DNA of 64,000 bases, taken from positions 62,001 through 126,000 of the forward strand of contig JAPXFQ010001678.1 in the NCBI GenBank assembly GCA_028564705.1, written 5' to 3'. The notes beneath the pieces are model-generated. The model worked only from the letters and a program-made list of their open reading frames with translations, was not told the DNA's origin and made no database searches. The position numbers and the translations under genes are program-made. Below, in pieces: positions 11,700 through 22,031 of the stretch. This stretch comes from Apricaphanius iberus (Eukaryota; Chordata; Actinopteri; Cyprinodontiformes; Aphaniidae). The stretch's first letter is position 1. Every line of letters starts with the position of its first letter.

Positions 11700-11935
11700 T
11701 GTTTTTATCTACTACTAAGGGAACTGTTCCTGTCTCCCTGGATCCAGGTTCTCATACATAAGAGGGGAGGGCCCCACTCAGACTGGCCTTCTGTGCCTAC
11801 CCTTCAATATAAATATATAAGCCCCTTTCAAATGAACGACTTCCACTTAAAGGAACAAAGTTTGATTATTTAATTTTAAGCTAAAAAAGGATTACAAATT
11901 ACAAGCAGGTTGATTTAAAAAAACACACGCCACAA
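11700..11935. repeat. Dispersed repeat, copy 1 (inverted copy at 39,262)
   Basis: The stretch containing 'tgtctccctggatccaggtt', 'agaggggagggccccactca' and 'tcaaatgaacgacttcca' is repeated in reverse complement at 39,262-39,480. The lengths are similar and identity is roughly 85-90% by eye. No coding frame is shared. It may be an LTR or MITE fragment of unknown class. Confidence 0.7.
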
Positions 11936-12209
11936 ATTAAAAAAAAACCTCAACAGTCTCCAAAATCAAAACAGCCCAAAAACAAAAAGCATGCCTTCTT
12001 AGGATTTCAGCCGTAAATATACATGTATAGAACAGTAGAAGGATGTGTCTTATTTTTTGACGCGTGAACATGGTTGGCTCTTCTCCGAATTACATGTCCC
12101 GTCTCTGAACCAGCTTTGCGCTTTGACCTGCTAACCGCATGCAGGTTTCTTGATGCAGGTGGTATTTCAAGTTTTCTATGTAAGGAATCCGAGCCGATTA
12201 AGTTGAGTA

Positions 12210-12625
12210 ATTGAATTGAGGTTGTGCCCGGAACATGCAGACTCCAACCACAGCAATCCATCAGTAATTACTCACACTGAGCAAGCATGAAGCAACAGTG
12301 GAGAGGAAAAAGTCCCCTTTAACAGGAAGAAACCTCCAGCAGAACCTGGCGCAGTACAAGCGGTCTTCTGCCAAGACCATCTGGGGGTTTGAGAAGACAC
12401 AGAAGAGACAGAAAAAGAACAAAAGGAACTGATGTAAGCGTACCATATATATTAAAGAAAGTACAAAGTTGACAACAGGACATGGAGGAAGTTCAGTCAC
12501 TGGGAGCATCATCCGAATCAATTCTCCCCATCCAGCAGGACATTGTAGCTGAGCAGGATATCAGACAAGGTGTAGCTTCTATGGAGAGAAAAACACAGAG
12601 AGAAAACAAGGTTAACAATCACAAA
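12210..12625 (-). repeat. Antisense 3' UTR of L2-like LINE
   Basis: The order of blocks is the same as at 31,660-31,870: 'ggttgtgcccggaacatgcagactcc', 'gagcaagcatgaagc', 'acagtggagaggaaaa', 'aggaagaaacctccagcagaacctgg', 'ccccatccagcaggacatt', 'agagaaaaacacagagagaaaa'. It is non-coding. The ATG-starting minus-strand frames here are by-products. Confidence 0.75.
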
Positions 12626-13964
12626 TAACAGGACGTGGTCTCTTCCCTGTGGCCCCCTAGGTTTCTGCATTATAGCTGCTGGATTTTCTCCTGGGGCTCT
12701 CCTCTGCTCCTCCCTAAGGGGGGGGGGGTGCAGTCAGCCCTATGCTATGTTGTCTTCCTGGGGCCCCTGTGCTCTGGGGGTCCTTTGGATGTCTATGGCG
12801 CCGATCTCCTTTATATCTGTGTCAGTTCGTGGGAGGCGGAACAATGGTTCTTTACACCACCTGTTGAACAATTGTATTGATAAACCTTATATGCACCAGC
12901 ATTCTCATACATATGCAAAAACACACGTGTGGGGATAATCGTATTTACAGATGTAATCCTGGGCTGAGATTAACACAAATACATACCAAAAGGTTAATGG
13001 TATAAAAAAAAATTCTGTATTACGAACAGCCATATGTTCAAATATGTTAGAAGACACGTTTCCACATGCCTTTAATTGAAGGTTAAGTACTGGAAAAGAA
13101 TAGAGGAATTAGTTGCTCCTAATTTTAAAGTGCAAATTGCTCTAATCTGAAAATTATTTTTTGTTTGCTTATTTGTTTCTTTGGTTTTTAACTTGTGAAA
13201 AGTTATAGTAGCAACAGCTTGGGCACACAGTAACAGTCCTGGTGACATCAATGAAAGAGAAATTATGAAGATTTCAGACAATCACAACATGTATATATTT
13301 ATCCTAATTGCAAAAGTCATTCAGCCCCTGGCACAGTTGTTCAGTGAACAATCTGGCAATTTGTTTGGGAATAATCCTCCACTCAAACATTCAGCACAGT
13401 ACAGAGTTACCTTAGTAACCTTTCTATGAATAGTAAAGGTCATCATGATCAATTTTAGATGGAGCAGCTCTGCGGGTGGAGCCTGGAAAGGGAGGGGAGG
13501 AGGAAAAAAGGTTGGCATTGGTTGAAACTGGATTTTTAAAAGAGCCTTCGCCTACTGTACCTGATGTCTTTGCAAAGACTTTGTGAGAAGAAGAGCTCTC
13601 CAATAAGATGAAATATAAGGAGTGTGATAGAACAGGGCTCAAAATACTATTTTGGGGTGTGTGTGTGTGTGTGTGGGTGGGGGGGGTGATATGAAAATCC
13701 AAATATCTGTGTGAAACAGAATAAAGTGTAATTGTATGTTAAAACTCTGGATTTATGTGTAAAGCAAACTTGCAATTGCTCAGGATGTTTATTCTTAAAT
13801 AGTACTTGTTTCTTTTAACATGGGCAAATGCAAAAGTACAAAAGAAAGCACAAATATGAAAAGCTCTAAGATGCTGCACCTGTGCACACCATCATCAGTG
13901 ATACACATTGCTTAATTTGTTTAAAACAAATTAAATGTTATGCATACAGTTTTCTTGCCAAAGC
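12626..13964. other. GC-rich block, microsatellite and unassigned DNA
   Basis: 12,636-12,860 is GC-rich, with a poly-G run at about 12,719-12,728. It reads like a piece of an interspersed repeat I cannot name. A (GT)n run with a G-rich end lies at about 13,658-13,687. No gene is supported. Confidence 0.4.
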
Positions 13965-14140
13965 TTGACCATTCTTCTAAAAATGCATTTGTAAGCATGC
14001 ATTTGATGTTGCATGCAAAAGCATAGCTTGCAGTCTGTGATACAGTTCATTCCAAAGGTGTTCTGGTTGGGTTGAGGTCAGGACCCTGTGCTGGTCAGTC
14101 AGGTTTCTCCACTCCAAACTTGCTCCTGGTCATCGCTTCC
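13965..14140 (-). pseudogene. Tc1/mariner transposase remnant
   Basis: Read on the minus strand, '[17 protein letters not shown]' followed by 'WNELYHRLQA'-like sequence matches the C-terminal part of Tc1/mariner DDE transposases. There the motif (W)P.QSPDLNPIEH.W.EL surrounds the second catalytic Asp and leads to the final acidic residue. Only about 50 residues remain, with a stop. No terminal repeats were found. Confidence 0.5.
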
Positions 14141-14239
14141 ATCTCCACCCTGCTCATTCCGAGCGCACGATCCTCACATCTCCTGGTCAATTCAGCAGCT
14201 CCTCAACTGGGGTCCTTCCTGCGTGGCTCCCTGTCTCCA

Positions 14240-14456
14240 CCCTCCATCCACTAAATCGCAGAGGGGCGTGCCGGCTTTGGACGCTGAGAAGATCCCACCT
14301 CCCTATATTGATTTGGCCCAGATGGAGGCTTACATCTCTGAGCCTCTGAAACAAGGTTTTATCCGGTCTTCCACCTCACCATCCTCGGCAGGATTTTTCT
14401 TCGTGAAAATTATAGAGGGGACTCTACGTCCTTGCATTGATATCGAAGATTAAATA
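14240..14456 (+). pseudogene. Ty3/Gypsy reverse transcriptase N-terminal fragment
   Basis: The frame ending at 14,453 contains '[20 protein letters not shown]' then '[20 protein letters not shown]'. This is the conserved start of Ty3/Gypsy reverse transcriptases (ER.ME.YI.E.L..G.IRPS.SP..A..FFV.KKDG.LR.CID). The protein stops right after that motif, so palm, RNase H and integrase are missing. No LTR was seen nearby. Confidence 0.75.
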
Positions 14457-15639
14457 AAATCACTCAATTCCAAATGAACGCTGGTCCGTTTAAAATGGAC
14501 TAAACAGTGCAGGTCTGAATACACCCTAATATTCACATCCCTGACCACCTGCTGCAGAGATTTTGACAACTTTTTCAAAGTTATGGATTTAGTAAAGGTA
14601 AATGAATCCTTACAAAAAGATTTTAATGTGAGGATCATCTCTGACCACCACACCATACTGCAGCTGACAGCGTGTCAAGGAGTGATGGGGGCATGAAGTA
14701 CAGTTCAACATTCGCAGCAGGTGCATCTTATTGATCAGTGATGGCACAGTGTGGATTTTCTGCTCAGCTTGCATTGAAAATTAAGTAAAATGGATAAGAA
14801 TAAATACTACTGAATGTCATTATATAAAAAAAGAGTTAAAACAAGTGATCAGAATTTTTGTGACCTTCAAGCACGAATGAGCAAAAACCAAACTAAGTGA
14901 CAGCGACTTCTGGTATTAAGTAGTGCTGGAGTTAATAAATTTTATATTAACGTGTTCCTCGTAACGTATTTGTGGATTATCTCCAAAACTGTGAATTAGC
15001 TCTGTTCACGGTTTTGGTATTTATATATATATATAAAACACTATCTAGATATTATGCCACTTTGCATTTTGGTGGACGTTGGATAACGACCACGTTAATT
15101 GGTATCACTTCCCATTCGGGTTCACTGTCTTCCTCAGAAATGTCCTGTTAGACAGAGTTCGGCTGTTCCCTGTCTGCGTACGCAGATATATTAGCAGTAC
15201 CTGAAAAAAGGGTTTCTGTTTTTCTATAATGATCGAATGTATTTGTTTTAAATACAGCTACATCTAGTTCTGTGTTGTGCTGATTAAAAATAAAATATTC
15301 TCTCGAGTTTCGGAATCTTTCTACCCTATTTGTGATAAACTCACAGCGGGTTCAGATGTCCCCTCGTCCTAAGAAGCGTCCTTCATCTGCCCCAGTTCTA
15401 ATTTCACAACATTTGCTTTATTATCCATTGAAGAGTGCTTTTTCTTTTTACCTAAAACAGTAAAAACGGCAATAAATCTATATAGTTAAAAACACCAAAA
15501 ATGCACTAACGTAGATGAAGGCAACAATCCTTTTTTACGGAACTAAAAAACCTGCCTCACCCTCTTTAGATAGATTCCCTTAAATTATTGGAGATCTGCT
15601 GCAGTGTGCGGGATGGGTCAGGGGCAGGGAAACTAGGTG
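14457..15639. other. Unassigned AT-rich DNA
   Basis: Contains an (AT)n run at about 15,014-15,034. I looked here for an env gene or 3' LTR of the adjoining minus-strand retrovirus and found neither. Confidence 0.4.
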
Positions 15640-16568
15640 GAACCTTTGCCTTTAAGCTTGACAGCGTGGGTGGTGCAAGCAGAAACCAGGAATGGACCAC
15701 ACCACCGAGGTTCCTGCCACTTTCCAGTGAACACCTGCAGCCCAACCTACTCAGCCTCGGAAGCAGGTGCTGCTGGACCTTAGGTGGTGCGGGTAGCCGG
15801 AAGGAAGGAGGTGACCAGGGACTTCAGCTGCTGATGTTCTCCTCGTGGGTCAGGAGCAGGATGTGGTGAGACCTGTGGTTCTCTGCCAGCCTAGGGACCA
15901 GGGAAGATCCTGCCAGTAAACATCTCATAAGGAGTAAGGCCTTTGGTTCTACAGACTGATGATCTAATGGCCATTAGAGCAATGGGTAGGGCATCGAGCC
16001 AATTGAGCCCTGTTTGTGCCAAAATTTTCACTAATTTAGACTTCAAATGAGAATTTGATCTTTCTATGACCCCCTGGGACTGGGGATGATAAACAGAACC
16101 AAACTTATATATCAGACCCATTTGTTGTGCCACCCACAGCAGATGTTCATTTTTAAAATTGCTGCCATTGTCAGATCTGACACGCGTAGGGAAACTATGA
16201 AATGGAATCCAGTGGTTAATTAAAAACTTAACCACCGTTTTGGAATCCTCCCTCGTGGCAGGAAAAGCTGACACCTAAGAAGTCAAAGGATTTATCATCA
16301 TCAACAGGTGCCTGTAACCCCTGATAGGGGTTACCATGTCTGTGTAATCAATCACAACTTCCTCTCCTGGCCTGGAAAGGTCCTGAAAAGTTCCCATCTC
16401 TGGTTTAATGGTAGGTTTGGGATTAAACTGCTTGCAAACCGTACATTCACTCAAAAAAATGCCTGATCCAGTCTGTTAGAAATGGGTACCACCACAGGTA
16501 CAAGTTCCTTTTCATCTGATTGAATGATAAATGAGCCAGCCCATGAGCTTCGTGAAACAGAGTAGGTT
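15640..16568 (-). pseudogene. pol: ERV integrase, broken
   Basis: The N-terminal zinc-binding part is visible ('HEAHGLAH' followed by 'CTVCKQF', the H-H-C-C pattern), with a frame change at a T-run near 16,458. The catalytic core shows the D,D,E triad: Asp in 'VIDYTDM', Asp in 'RSDNGSNF' and Glu in 'GVIERSNS'. A stop at about 16,275 interrupts the core; the region from 16,274 to 15,891 is open. After more breaks, 15,640-15,760 encodes 'GKWQEPRWCGPFLV' and 'HAVKLKGKG', the C-terminal DNA-binding module of class I integrases. Nothing resembling env follows. Confidence 0.85.
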
Positions 16569-16569
16569 T

Positions 16570-17945
16570 TATACTAGCTTGTAACACAAGACTGCCGTCA
16601 GGGTCAGGGAGAAGTTTGTGAGTCCCAGAAATGACAGCATTGATTTGACATTGAGAGGCTTGGGATGAGTCAAGATGGCATTTTTGTGTGACTCTGTTAA
16701 CCCAGATCCTTGTGTTCTTACTTTTCTTCCCAAAAACTGAACTTCTTGCCTGACTAGTTGCAACTTATTACGTGAGACTTTGTAGCTCTCTTTTCCCAAA
16801 TGAGAGAGTACTGCCAATGTGGCTTCAATGCATGTTTCTGCAGTGGGTGTGGCCAAAATCAGAAAATCAACGTACTGAATCAATACGCAGCCTGTTGGGA
16901 GGAGCAAGGTGCTTACTGACTGTTTGAGAACCTGATTAAATATGCAAGGAGACAGAGCAAAACCTAGGGGGAGTTTGGTGTATCTCAGCTTTTTACCTCT
17001 GAATGTGAAGGAGAATACATCTCTTATTGATGGATGAAGTGGTAGACAAAAAAATGCATTTGCCAGATCAAAACAAGTGAACCATTTTAAATCAGGTGTC
17101 AGGGCTGCCAGAGCTATGTACGGGTTAGGTGTTGCAATGGGTGCTGTTTTGAGTAGCTCATTAATTGCTCTTAGATCATGAGCCATCCTATATTTACCAG
17201 TGCCTTGTTTTTCTACAGGTAAGATAGGTGTGTTGTAAGGTGAATGCGAGGGTTCTAATACACCAGCTTGTAACAAACCTTCAATAGTGTCCGCAATTCC
17301 CTCTTCAGCTTCAGGTTTATGGGGGTACTGTAAACGCCAGATTGGATCAGAGTGTTTTAATTCAAATGTAATGGGTGTGGTTTGTACCAAACCCACATCT
17401 GTAGGACCTTCAGACCATAAAGAGTCAAAGAGAGACTTCAAAGCTTCTACAGCTTGAGGGTAGTCTGTTTTTTATCTACCATGGGTTCTAGACAGCTGCA
17501 GGTGTTCTAACAAAGTGTGATCTGTTATCTGCGTGTCTATTTTGTACATCTGAGTAGAAGGAGAAAAGGAGACTGAAGGTATCTGAGTGGGAATCCAATC
17601 CTTTTGATTAACCCCCCTTTTTACCATTCCCCCCAGATCCTTGGCCTGATGTTTCGGATGTAATAAAAGAGATATATGTGGAACAGCCTCAGTTTCCATC
17701 ATATACCATTTCAGCTGATCTGTAGTAAGATTAGCAAGCAGTGCAACACCCTCCTCTCCTACAAAGAATGGACCGGAAGCCACAGACCAAGTTTGGCCTT
17801 CAAATTCTTTTTCAAATTGTTCCTGATACAATGCCTCTTTCATATAGGAGAGTGACATGGAAAGAATCAGAAGATGGAACAAAGGGCTGTAACACAAGCA
17901 GCCATGGCCTCCAGCTAGCCAAGAATGCAACAGAAGAATGTCCAT
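16570..17945 (-). pseudogene. pol: ERV reverse transcriptase with altered active site; RNase H deleted
   Basis: 17,945-17,472 is the region before the fingers; one stop at about 17,471 separates it from 17,441-16,569. The latter shows RT motifs in order: 'GVLEPSHSPYNTPILPVEK', 'YRMAHDLRAINE', 'FTCFDLANAFFCLPLHP', 'KLPLGFALSPCIFNQ', and the catalytic box reading 'QYVDFLILA' where Y-x-D-D is expected. The second catalytic Asp is replaced, so it cannot be active. After the thumb ('LSFLGLTNF') the sequence jumps within a few codons to 'PDPDGSL' and the start of integrase; the connection and RNase H domains, normally a few hundred residues, are missing. Confidence 0.9.
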
Positions 17946-17949
17946 GATC

Positions 17950-18399
17950 TGGAGGTGTGGTCAGTTTTCCCCAGAAAATATCAGCAACTGGTGAGTAATC
18001 ATCTCTCCGCAGAAATAGACCATCCATCATGCCACAGCAGTGTTTTTGTCCATTTGGGAAGCTCACTTCAAGTCCAGACAGGTGTGGTTGGAGCAATGAC
18101 AAAAGAATGAGACAGTTTTTGATCTCCCACTGAGACTGGCAAAGGTTGAGTGACTGGGAGGATCATTGGAGCCCCAGAGATTCCCATGATAGACACTTTA
18201 TTTCCAGAGAGCTGGATATCTGGTAAAACGTTATCCATTGTGCTGAAAGTAGCACCAGTGTCCACTAGGAAAGGCAATGAGTGTCCATATACTTCCATTG
18301 TGAGCATTGGGGCCACTCTGCCCCCTGAAGGTGGAGCCATATGCTGGTTAGGAGTAATATCCTGAGGAGGCTGACCAGGAGGTGGAGCGCCCCCTGCTG
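17950..18399 (-). pseudogene. pro: ERV protease region
   Basis: The frame ending at 18,068 contains 'LPFLVDTGATFSTM', the DTGA active-site loop of a retroviral aspartic protease, in a domain of about 90 residues. It runs in the same frame as the zinc knuckle upstream with no stop between, so gag and protease look fused in this copy. Downstream, 'HLSGLEVSFPNGQK' (about 18,090) looks like the protease/RT junction in another frame, so a frameshift lies near 18,070. Confidence 0.8.
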
Positions 18400-20297
18400 G
18401 TGGATAAGGGCAGTGTCTTATCCAGTGATCGGTAGCGCCACACCTATGGCAGCCATTGTACCCTGGCTGCCGTCTGTCAGGACTTCTGTATCCACCTGAT
18501 CTACCCCTCCCACGTGGTCTCCAAGGGTGTCGCCACTGCTGTCCATAAGGGGCAGTAGGTGGCTGGTTAGGTGCAGCTCCAGTATAGATTACAGAAGAAA
18601 TGGGCTACACTGCCAAGGGTTCACCAGCAGGGGCTGGTTCAGCCACCATCTGTTTACCCTTTGACCCCCTTTTCATATCAGCTATTTCAGTTTGTGCCTT
18701 TTTTAACTGTAACCTTAACAAGGCAGTCTCCATCTTCTTGTTCTCCTCAGCATCTTTCAGGGCGCGGTCTTGCACTTGCTGCAGATAGTGAGTGACATGT
18801 CTTTCCCATTTAAGTTGATCATACGTGTGTGCATCAGGATTATTTTTCATCTGTTGCTGTAGTCTGGGACCCCTGCCAATACAGCTTCTCTAAACCAGGT
18901 TCTATTTTTACCGGTATCTCTAGGGTGTTCCCCAGTAACGGACACCCACTTATCTTTACATTTGGACATATATTCTGTTGGTTTATCATCAGTGGACCAG
19001 GGGAATTTCAAGATTTTTGTGGATTGGGGAGGAGGAAATTTTTCCCTGAGCCATCTACCCAGAGTGTCAGGATGGTTAGCAAACGGGGTATCATCACCTA
19101 TTCCCTGTAAACGGCACTGAACCATCATTTCATTGTAATCTGTCAGGGTTAGCATTCTGCTGAGGATTGCTTTCCAGTCTCCCACAGCTAGAGTTTGTTC
19201 TGATGTCAGCTGATATAATTTATTTATCCACACAGGGAAGCTGCTGGATAATAGCAGAAAGGTCAGTTACTTTTAATGGTTTATACATGGAATAATCCCC
19301 GGGTGTTGTTACTAAAGGAGCCTGAAAAGAGATCAAATCTTTTTGCTGCTGACGTAAATTTGTCTGATGTCTGGTGTTTTTATAAGGAGGGCTATTACTT
19401 GGCAGTAAGGAGGTGCTCCCCATCTCTGTCCTCCTTCTCTTCCTCACTCTCTACCTCTCGGCTGCGTCGTCTATCCTCTGACCCTACTATCATCCGCATT
19501 AACTGTCTGTTTCTCTCCTCCTTCTTTAGCTCTTGATGCACTGTCAGTTCCTTAAACTGTGCTTCTAGCTCTCTCACCTTATTTTGCCCTTCCTGTGTAA
19601 CTTCTCTATACTCTGTCAATATCTCCTCTGCGAATTTCTCTGCTTAACTGTTCACCAATCTCGTTAACTGTTGTTTCTCTTCCTCAGTATACTCTACTTT
19701 GCCCTTTCCTCTTAGCTGGAGCTTAAATTATACTCCTCCACCTCGTTACCTTTTCCCTTTTTCTTATCCCTTGACTCTGATTTAGTCTGATCCTGCTGGC
19801 TTGACTGATATGCAGGCTTCTGAGGGGGTTCACTTCAAAATAATGACAAACCTGGGTCATGAGGGGGAGTTAGAGTAGGGGGACCAGTTGGTGGGTGGAA
19901 AGGGTTGTGAGAACATGCACTGGATGTAGCATTGGGAGGAGGTGGGGGGGGTGTCGTCTGAGGTTCTTTCTACTCCCTGTGCCACACACACACCATCTTT
20001 ATTTTTCAGGCTCCAAGAAACCTCTGCACCTTCTGTAGTAGTTAACACAGGATACATAGCCTGGTAGGGAGGGGGTCTACCCCCTTCTGAGGAGCTGTCT
20101 TCCATAGTGGTACACAAATGTTCGATCCCCTGGCCCATCAGGCCCCATTTCTTCCACTTATTCTCAGCCTTAAAACACTTCCCTTTAGCCCCAGTCATAC
20201 TAGTTGCTATTTCTGCCTTCTTTGCATATTTCTTAGCTTCCTCAAAACACATCTGTGACAGACGCTTATCATCTCCGGTTGCACCATGCTCTTTCAG
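18400..20297 (-). pseudogene. gag: ERV gag (matrix/capsid/nucleocapsid), broken
   Basis: This would be the structural polyprotein of the provirus. The N-terminal part (20,297-19,857) carries a 'PPPY' late-domain motif, which in retroviruses recruits NEDD4-type ligases for budding. A charged, probably coiled-coil stretch follows (19,619-19,395). Then come capsid-like segments at 19,447-19,220 ('YKPLKVTDLSAIIQQLP') and 19,233-18,847, and a helical charged stretch at 18,850-18,605. A stop at about 18,602 precedes an Arg/Gly-rich segment and one CCHC zinc knuckle (C-x2-C-x4-H-x4-C, 'CHRCGATDHWIRHC') near 18,430-18,470. The start methionine region is lost at the LINE junction. At least two frame changes separate the blocks. 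Confidence 0.8.
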
Positions 20298-20912
20298 AAT
20301 CAGAATCAGCTTTAAAGGCCAAGTATGACACATACAAGGAATTTGACTCCAGCAAATTTTCTCTCCAGTACAGAACTTAAATAAGTGAAATAAAAAAATA
20401 TATATATAAATAAATACAAATAAAGGATAATATATACACCAAACTGGGGTTATTGTACAGTGAGTATATACAGCAGTGCAGAGTTATAGTTTATTGTTAT
20501 GTGAATGGACTCACACTCTGTGACTACACAGAGTTCATCAGAGCAACAGCCTGGGGGAAGAAACTGTTCTTGTGTCGGGTGGTTTTGGCATACGACGCTC
20601 TGTAACGCCGGCCTGACGGGAGGAGCCTAAACAGATTGTGGCCAGGGTGTGAGGGGTCTGTGGTGATTTTTCTGGCCCGCTTCCTGACCCTGGCCCGGAA
20701 TAAGTCCTGAATGGAGGGAAGATCATTACCTATGATCCCCTCTGAGGACCTGACTGTTCTCTGCAGTCTGTCCTTGTCTTGCCTGGTGGCGGATCCGAAC
20801 CAGACAGAGACGGAGGAGGTTAGGAAAGACTGGACTATTGCTGTGTAGAAGATGGTCAGCAGTTCCTGAGGCAGGTTGAACTTTCTGAGCTGACGCAGAA
20901 AGTACAACAATT
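20293..20912 (-). pseudogene. LINE 3' end (reverse transcriptase C-terminus and tail)
   Basis: The minus-strand frame 20,910-20,524 reads 'MLYFLRQLRKFNLPQELL', 'FYTAIVQSFLTSSVSVWFGS' and 'NLFRLLPSGRRYRASYAK', the conserved C-terminus of a common fish LINE. The 3' UTR follows at 20,293-20,520 and matches 7,976-8,215. It is 5' truncated at about 20,912 and abuts both the retrovirus (left) and a tandem array (right), so it probably landed at or near their boundary. Confidence 0.85.
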
Positions 20913-20929
20913 GTTAACAGCAATTTATT

Positions 20930-21935
20930 AATAATATGAATACACATCATATTTTATATTAATATTTTACAGTAATATTTGGGAGTTTTCTTCAATAGCT
21001 TCCAGGTCATGTGACCAAGTGACACCAAATGGGTCTTAAAGTGTCTTAGTACATCTAAAGAACCAGACACAACAATTGATTTCCAATTTGAACACACATC
21101 ATATTTTGTATTCATATTTTACAGTAATATTTGGGGGGTTTCTTCAATAGCTTCTACATCATGTGACCAAGTGACAACAAAATAAGTCTGAAAATGTCTC
21201 AATACATCTAAGGAACCAGCCACAAAAAATTATTTCCAAGTTGAACACACATCATATTTTATATTCATATTTTACAGTAATATTTGGGGTTTTTCTTCAA
21301 TAGCTTCCAGGTCATGTGACCAAGTAACACCAAATAGGTCTTAAAGCGTCCTGATACATCTAAAGAACCAGATAAAACAATTGATTTCCAATTTGAACAC
21401 ACATTATATTTTAGATTAATATTTTACAGTAATATTTGGGAGTTTTCTTCAATAGCTTCTACATTAATTGAACAAGTGACACCAAATGGGTCTTAAAGTG
21501 TCTTAGTACATCTAAAGAACCAGATACAACAATTGATTTCCAATTTGAATACACATCATATTTTGTATTCATATTTTACAGTAATATTTGGGGGGTTTTC
21601 TTCAATAGCTTCTACATGATGTGACCAAGTGACAACAAATGGGTCTTAAAATGTCTTAATACATCTAAGGAACCAGCCACAACAATTTATTTTTAATTTG
21701 ACTTCGCATACTATTTTCTATTAATATTTAACTGTAATATTTTAGGTTTTCCTTCAATAGCTTTTAGGTCATATGAGAAAGTGACACCAAATCAATCCTA
21801 AAATGTATTAATATCTAAAGAACCAGACACAAAACAATTGATGTTCAATTTGAATGCACATCATATTTTCTATTAAAATGTTCTTTTTTTTTAGGTTTTT
21901 CTTCAATAGCTCCTAGGTTAGGTGACCAATTGATA
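20930..21935. repeat. Tandem array of a ~152-bp unit, about 6.5 copies
   Basis: The words 'tttacagtaatatttggg', 'cttcaatagct', 'gtgaccaagtgacaccaaat', 'catctaaagaaccaga' and 'acacatcatatttt' recur every 151-153 bp (for example at 20,969, 21,120, 21,274, 21,426 and 21,578). Copies diverge more toward the right end. The same unit is found inverted at 24,968-25,600. Confidence 0.9.
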
Positions 21936-22031
21936 CCAAATAATTGCATCAGATACCTTTACAGCTTACAAAAAATACACAATACTGCCATTATTACATT
22001 TTCTCTCCAGTTGATTATTTACAAGTCTCCT

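Larger units (their letters stand above)
15640..20297 (-). mobile_element. Class I (gamma/epsilon-like) endogenous retrovirus, 5' and 3' truncated
   Basis: The order on the minus strand is gag (20.3-18.4 kb), protease (18.4-18.0 kb), reverse transcriptase (17.9-16.6 kb) and integrase (16.6-15.6 kb), the canonical retroviral order. A single zinc knuckle, an Asp protease with DTGA, and an integrase with a C-terminal module like that of murine leukaemia virus point to class I. A zebrafish-ERV or epsilon-like placement is my guess. No LTR, primer-binding site or env was recognised. The upstream side is cut by an antisense LINE tail at 20,293. Several stops, frameshifts and a domain deletion make it defective. 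Confidence 0.85.

Noticed and set aside
13658..13690. Minus-strand Thr/His-repeat peptide
   Set aside because: It is the translation of a (GT)n microsatellite.
14457..15639. Env gene or 3' LTR downstream of the ERV integrase
   Set aside because: No signal peptide, transmembrane-subunit motif, TATA/poly(A) pair or TG..CA block was found in this stretch.
20930..21935. Regularly spaced repeats as a CRISPR array
   Set aside because: The whole ~152-bp unit is repeated without unique spacers; this is a eukaryotic tandem array.
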